The notes under the pieces: model-generated
Databases searched by the model: none
What the model was told of the DNA's origin: nothing
Seen by the model: only the letters and a program-made list of their open reading frames with translations
Source: Microvirga pudoricolor
Lineage (GTDB): Bacteria; Pseudomonadota; Alphaproteobacteria; Rhizobiales; Beijerinckiaceae
Direction of reading: 5' to 3'
Assembly (NCBI RefSeq): GCF_016892705.1
Contig: NZ_JAFEMB010000006.1
Location: forward strand, 1-64,000
DNA length: 64,000 nucleotides
Program-made: the position numbers and the translations under genes
Shown: positions 59,963 to 64,000 of the stretch, in pieces
Layout: each line of letters starts with the position of its first letter
Numbering within the stretch: position 1 is the stretch's first letter

Positions 59963-61090
59963 ATGGTGTCACGCGCGGAACGCTCTCCCCTCGGCGATTG
60001 GTGGTGGACCGTCGACCGGACCCTTCTGGCGGCGCTCGCGGCCCTGATGGTGGCCGGACTCGTCTTTCTCATGGCGGGCGGCCCACCGGTCGCGGAGCGC
60101 CTGAACCTCTCGACCTTCCATTTCGTGAGCCGTCAGGCGCTCTTCCTGGCGCCGACCATCGCCATCCTGATCTTCGTCTCGTTTCTGTCTCTTCGCCACA
60201 TCCGGCGCCTCGCCCTCGCGGTTTACGCGGTCGGGATGGCTCTAGTGCTCCTCGCATTCCAGTTCGGTCCCGAGATCAAGGGCGCGCATCGATGGATCAT
60301 GCTGGCGGGCATCGGCATCCAGCCCTCCGAGTTCGTAAAGCCGGCCTTCGTGGTCATCGCCGCTTGGGCCTTCTCGGAGGGCGCCAAGCGCAAGGACATG
60401 CCGGGCGCGCTGCTGGCTTTCCTGATCCTTCCCGCCACCATCATTCCGCTGGTCATGCAGCCGGATTTCGGCCAGACGATGCTCATCACGATCGTCTGGT
60501 GCGGCCTCTTCTTCGTCGCCGGGCTACATTGGTTCTGGGTCGCGGGTCTCGGAGGCGCCGGCATGCTCGGCATCGTGGCCGCCTACGAATTCCTGCCGCA
60601 TGTGCGCTCGCGGTTCGAGCGGTTCCTCGACAAGTCCTCGGGAGACACGTTCCAGGTCGACACCGCGATGGAGTCCTTCGCCCGTGGCGGCTGGCTCGGC
60701 CGCGGGCCGGGGGAGGGCACGGTCAAGCGCATTCTGCCCGACGCCCACACGGACTTCATCTTCTCGGTGACGGCGGAGGAGTTCGGTATCGTGGTCTGCA
60801 TGGCCGTGCTGGTGATCTTCGCCTTCATCGTGCTGAGAGGCCTGTCGCTCGCCCGCAAGAACGAGGATACGTTCTGCCGCCTCGCCACCACCGGCCTGAT
60901 CCTCATGTTCGGGCTTCAGGCGTGCATCAACATGATGGTGAACGTCCACCTCATGCCGGCGAAGGGAATGACCTTGCCCTTCATCTCCTATGGCGGCTCC
61001 TCGCTGCTGTCGCTGGCTTTGGGCATGGGCTTCCTCATCGCGCTGACCCGCAAGCGCCCCAGGGCTGAGATGATGGACCGGTTCAACTAA
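59963..61090 (+). CDS. ftsW: Septal peptidoglycan polymerase FtsW (SEDS)
   Basis: A 375-residue SEDS-family glycosyltransferase with about ten spans, polymerising lipid II at the septum together with FtsI. Marks include FGPEIKGAHRWI, GIQPSEFVKPA, a QPDFGQT loop and the large extracellular loop DTFQVDTAMESFARGGW then GRGPGEG and LPDAHTDFIFSV. The end MTLPFISYGGSSLLSL is diagnostic. It starts four bases after murD and ends one base before murG. Confidence 0.97.
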   Translation: MVSRAERSPLGDWWWTVDRTLLAALAALMVAGLVFLMAGGPPVAERLNLSTFHFVSRQALFLAPTIAILIFVSFLSLRHIRRLALAVYAVGMALVLLAFQFGPEIKGAHRWIMLAGIGIQPSEFVKPAFVVIAAWAFSEGAKRKDMPGALLAFLILPATIIPLVMQPDFGQTMLITIVWCGLFFVAGLHWFWVAGLGGAGMLGIVAAYEFLPHVRSRFERFLDKSSGDTFQVDTAMESFARGGWLGRGPGEGTVKRILPDAHTDFIFSVTAEEFGIVVCMAVLVIFAFIVLRGLSLARKNEDTFCRLATTGLILMFGLQACINMMVNVHLMPAKGMTLPFISYGGSSLLSLALGMGFLIALTRKRPRAEMMDRFN

Positions 61091-61091
61091 G

Positions 61092-62210
61092 ATGACCGCT
61101 CCCTTGATCCTCCTCACGGCCGGCGGCACCGGCGGCCATCTTTTTCCGGCCGAGGCGCTGGCCAATGCCTTGAAAGACGTAGGGGCCCGGGTCGCGCTCG
61201 TCACGGATAAGCGGGCCAACGCCTATGCGGGCTCGTTTCCGGCCGAGGAAATCATCGAGATCCCGTCCGCGACGCCGTCGGGACGCTCCATACCGCAGAT
61301 GGCCAAGGCCGGGCTATTGCTGGCGAAGGGTACGGCGCAGGCCGTTCCGGTCCTCCGGCGGCTGAGACCCGCCGTCGTGGTGGGATTTGGAGGATATCCG
61401 ACGGTTCCGCCGGTGATCGCGGCCTCGCTGCTCGGCATTCCGACAGCCATCCACGAGGCCAACGGCGTTCTGGGCCGCGCCAACAGGCTGCTCGCCCGAC
61501 GCGCGTCCCTGATCGCGACGGGCTTCACGGTCACGAAGGGAATCCCGGAGGGTGTCCGGGGCGAGGTTAGCCACACGGGAAACCCCATCCGCCCGATGGT
61601 CATGACGGCGGCAGCGACCGCCTACCCGAACCTGTCGCAGGGCGGCCCGATCCGGCTTCTCGCCTTCGGGGGAAGCCAGGGCGCGCGGGTGATGAGCGAT
61701 GTGGTGCCCGCGTCCATCCAGATGCTGCCGGATGAGGTCCGGTCGCGTGTGATGGTGTGCCAGCAAGCGCGCATGGAGGATCTGGACCGGGTCCGGGCGA
61801 TCTATCGCGGCCTGCATGTCGCATGTGAAGTCGAGCCCTTTTTCAAGGACCTGCCGCAGCGGATCGCGGATTCCCACCTCGTCGTGTCGCGCTCGGGGGC
61901 CTCGACGGTGGCCGAACTCTCCGTGATCGGGCGGCCCTCCATCCTCGTGCCGCTGCCGGGCTCCCTCGACCAGGATCAGGCGGCCAATGCCAGGACCCTG
62001 GAGGAGATCGGGGCTGCCATCGTTCTTCCACAAGCCGAGTTTACCCCTGAGCGCCTCGCCCGGGAGATCCAGGATCTCTTCGGCACCCCTGAGCGTTTGA
62101 CACGCGCCGCTTCCGCCGCCAAGAGCGCCGGCATCACCGATGCCGCGCAGCGTCTGGCCCAGGCTGTCCTGAAGCTGGCCTCCACCTACAAGAATGGAAC
62201 CAAAGCATGA
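61092..62210 (+). CDS. murG: Lipid II synthase MurG
   Basis: A 372-residue membrane-associated glycosyltransferase that adds GlcNAc to lipid I. The amino G-loop is [16 protein letters not shown]. The second G-loop is [26 protein letters not shown] and the donor-site [25 protein letters not shown] with DQDQAANA are all present. The ATG comes one base after the ftsW stop, and murC overlaps its stop by four bases. Confidence 0.97.
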   Translation: MTAPLILLTAGGTGGHLFPAEALANALKDVGARVALVTDKRANAYAGSFPAEEIIEIPSATPSGRSIPQMAKAGLLLAKGTAQAVPVLRRLRPAVVVGFGGYPTVPPVIAASLLGIPTAIHEANGVLGRANRLLARRASLIATGFTVTKGIPEGVRGEVSHTGNPIRPMVMTAAATAYPNLSQGGPIRLLAFGGSQGARVMSDVVPASIQMLPDEVRSRVMVCQQARMEDLDRVRAIYRGLHVACEVEPFFKDLPQRIADSHLVVSRSGASTVAELSVIGRPSILVPLPGSLDQDQAANARTLEEIGAAIVLPQAEFTPERLAREIQDLFGTPERLTRAASAAKSAGITDAAQRLAQAVLKLASTYKNGTKA

Positions 62211-63622
62211 AACTGCCTCCGAAGCTCGGACCCATCCACTTCATCGGAATCGGGGGCATCGGCATGTCCGGCATCGCTGAGGTGATGCACAATCTCGGCT
62301 ACACGGTGCAGGGCTCGGACGCCGCCGACAACTACAACGTCAAGCGGCTCGAGGAGAAGGGCATCAAGACCTTCATCGGCCACAAGGCCGAGAACGTGGA
62401 CCAGGCCGAGATCGTGGTGGTCTCCACCGCCATCAAACGCGACAACCCGGAACTGGCCGCCGCCCGCGAGCGGCGCCTGCCGGTGGTCCGCCGGGCCGAG
62501 ATGCTGGCCGAGCTGATGCGGTTCAAGTCCTGCGTGGCGGTTGCCGGAACCCACGGCAAGACCACGACGACCTCTCTCGTGGCAACCCTGCTCGATGCGG
62601 GCGGGCTCGATCCGACGGTGATCAACGGCGGCATCATCAACGCCTACGGCACGAATGCCCGCATGGGCGACGGCCAGTGGATGGTGGTGGAGGCGGACGA
62701 ATCGGACGGAACGTTCCTTAAGCTCCCCGCTGACGTTGCCATCGTCACCAATATCGATGCCGAGCATCTCGATCATTTCGGAACGTTCGACGCGATCAAG
62801 GATGCCTTTCACTCCTTCATCAACTCGATCCCGTTCTACGGCTTCGCGGTCATGTGCATTGATCATCCGACCGTCCAGGACCTCGTGGGCCGCATCGAGG
62901 ACCGCCGCATCATCACCTACGGCGAGAACCCGCAAGCCGATGTGCGCATCATGGATGTCGATCCGCGCGGCGGGCAAACCAAGTTCCGCGTGATGATCCG
63001 CGACCGGCGTCCGGGCTTCCGGCTCGAGCTGGAAGATCTCGTCCTGCCCATGCCGGGCGCGCACAACGCCCTCAATGCCACAGCGGCCATCGCGGTAGCC
63101 CATGAACTCGGCGTCTCCCCGGATGCGATCCGCAAGGCGCTTGCTGGGTTTGGCGGTGTCAAGCGGCGCTTCACGCGCACGGGCGAGTGGAACGGCGTGA
63201 CGGTCTTCGACGATTACGGCCATCACCCCGTCGAGATCGCGGCCGTTCTGAAAGCCGCTCGCGCGGCGACGGACGGACAGGTCATCGCGGTCGTGCAGCC
63301 GCATCGCTACACGCGCCTGCATTCGCTGTTCGATCAGTTCTGCACCTGCTTCAACGACGCCGACTCGGTGATCGTCGCGCCGGTTTATGCGGCGGGCGAG
63401 CAGCCGGTTCCCGGCGCCGACCGCGACGGCCTCGTGTCCGGCCTCAAGGCGCGAGGCCACCGCAACGCCATGGCGCTGGAGAAGTCCGAGGATCTCGCCG
63501 GAATGATCAAGGGCATCGCGAAGCCCGGCGATTACGTGCTCTGTCTCGGCGCGGGCAACATCACCCAATGGGCCTACGCGCTGCCAGGCGAACTCGAGGC
63601 GCTGGGCGACAAGGCGGCGTGA
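62207..63622 (+). CDS. murC: UDP-MurNAc:L-alanine ligase MurC
   Basis: A 471-residue ligase that adds the first L-Ala to UDP-MurNAc. [22 protein letters not shown] begins the UDP-binding domain. The ATP loop is [12 protein letters not shown] (about residues 111-122). [25 protein letters not shown] and [11 protein letters not shown] are the later conserved blocks. The ATG overlaps the murG stop, and murB begins in its stop codon (TGATG). Confidence 0.97.
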   Translation: MKLPPKLGPIHFIGIGGIGMSGIAEVMHNLGYTVQGSDAADNYNVKRLEEKGIKTFIGHKAENVDQAEIVVVSTAIKRDNPELAAARERRLPVVRRAEMLAELMRFKSCVAVAGTHGKTTTTSLVATLLDAGGLDPTVINGGIINAYGTNARMGDGQWMVVEADESDGTFLKLPADVAIVTNIDAEHLDHFGTFDAIKDAFHSFINSIPFYGFAVMCIDHPTVQDLVGRIEDRRIITYGENPQADVRIMDVDPRGGQTKFRVMIRDRRPGFRLELEDLVLPMPGAHNALNATAAIAVAHELGVSPDAIRKALAGFGGVKRRFTRTGEWNGVTVFDDYGHHPVEIAAVLKAARAATDGQVIAVVQPHRYTRLHSLFDQFCTCFNDADSVIVAPVYAAGEQPVPGADRDGLVSGLKARGHRNAMALEKSEDLAGMIKGIAKPGDYVLCLGAGNITQWAYALPGELEALGDKAA

Positions 63623-64000
63623 TGTTTCCGGACATCCTGCCTGGCCTGAAGGCTTCCATGCCCGACCTGCGCGGCTCCCTGGAGGCCAATGCTTCGACGG
63701 TGCCGCTCTCGTGGTTTCGCACCGGCGGTCCGGCCCAGGCCCTCTACACGCCGGCCGACGAAGGCGATCTCTCGTACTTCCTTGCGAGGCTGTCTCCGGA
63801 GATCCCGGTCCTCGTCGTCGGCCTCGGCTCGAACCTGCTGATTCGCGACGGCGGATGGGAAGGCGTTGTGATCCGTCTCGGCAAAGCCTTCGCCGAGGTA
63901 ACGGTCGAGCCCGGCCATCGCATTCGCGCCGGGGCCGGCGCCCCCGACGTGAAGGTCGCCCGCGCGGCGGCGGAGGCCGGGATCGCCGGCCTGTCCTTCC
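63622..64000 (+). CDS. murB: UDP-N-acetylenolpyruvoylglucosamine reductase MurB, 5' part
   Basis: A partial gene cut by the window end, with 126 codons visible. It encodes the flavoenzyme that reduces UDP-GlcNAc-enolpyruvate to UDP-MurNAc. The translated part shows SWFRTGGPAQALYTPAD, then the FAD-site motif VVGLGSNLLIRDGGW, then IRAGAGAPDVKVARAAAEAG, all typical of MurB. Its ATG lies in the murC stop codon, so it continues the coupled dcw unit. ddl, ftsQ, ftsA and ftsZ would be expected next. Confidence 0.93.
   Translation, partial: MFPDILPGLKASMPDLRGSLEANASTVPLSWFRTGGPAQALYTPADEGDLSYFLARLSPEIPVLVVGLGSNLLIRDGGWEGVVIRLGKAFAEVTVEPGHRIRAGAGAPDVKVARAAAEAGIAGLSF

Overview
This 64 kb window is an ordinary chromosomal stretch of a GC-rich alphaproteobacterium. 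It most resembles Hyphomicrobiales of the Microvirga/Methylobacterium kind, though the genus cannot be proved from sequence alone. The pointers are the GC-rich codon use, the alphaproteobacterial insert in CarB, the dcw gene order with rnpB upstream of mraZ, the msrPQ pair, a SahR-like regulator fused to a methyltransferase, and dispersed intergenic palindromes typical of the order. I see no prophage, transposase, CRISPR array, rRNA or tRNA. The only possible trace of a mobile element is a hairpin-rich, gene-free stretch at the left edge (1-205).

Layout. 240-5268: a secreted PQQ-type sugar dehydrogenase, a small membrane protein, a VOC protein, a TctC-type binding protein, an aspartate aminotransferase and a GtrA-type membrane protein. 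5472-12002: carB, greA, a secreted protein of unknown function and two tandem inositol-monophosphatase-family genes. 11990-18549: an RTX calcium-binding-repeat protein, then a phospholipase D, a YbhN-type membrane protein and a YbhP-type phosphodiesterase (the same trio as the E. coli ybhP-clsB-ybhN operon, here rearranged), then a membrane-bound class III nucleotide cyclase. 18821-23529: a PP2C-like phosphatase followed by a CUT1 sugar-binding protein, two permeases and NanE; the ATPase is absent. 23658-27264: msrPQ and then modBC without modA. 27348-35836: an M29 aminopeptidase, a complete peptide ABC transporter with fused ATPases, and an M14-like carboxypeptidase. 36333-39534: ettA, an SDR and an alpha/beta hydrolase. 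39652-46982: amn, then the methionine-cycle group sahR-metF-metH. 47118-50137: ampD, a TerB/DnaJ protein, a glycine-zipper lipoprotein and a lytic transglycosylase. 50187-64000: rnpB, then the division and cell-wall (dcw) cluster mraZ-rsmH-ftsL-ftsI-murE-murF-mraY-murD-ftsW-murG-murC-murB, with murB cut by the right edge.

How the genes work together. The dcw genes are almost all joined by 1-4 base overlaps or very short gaps and together make lipid II and the septal synthase. A four-unit MraZ-type repeat and a perfect DnaA box lie between rnpB and mraZ. The sahR-like gene has a 20-base near-palindrome upstream and overlaps metF, so methionine regeneration is probably controlled by S-adenosylhomocysteine. 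The peptide locus combines uptake with two peptidases. Two families of long intergenic palindromes occur twice each, and three of the four copies lie exactly between converging genes.

Nothing in the window is clearly a new defence or mobile system. The best leads are the PP2C/ABC/NanE locus, the peptide uptake-and-hydrolysis locus, the SahR-type operator and the rnpB-mraZ regulatory gap.
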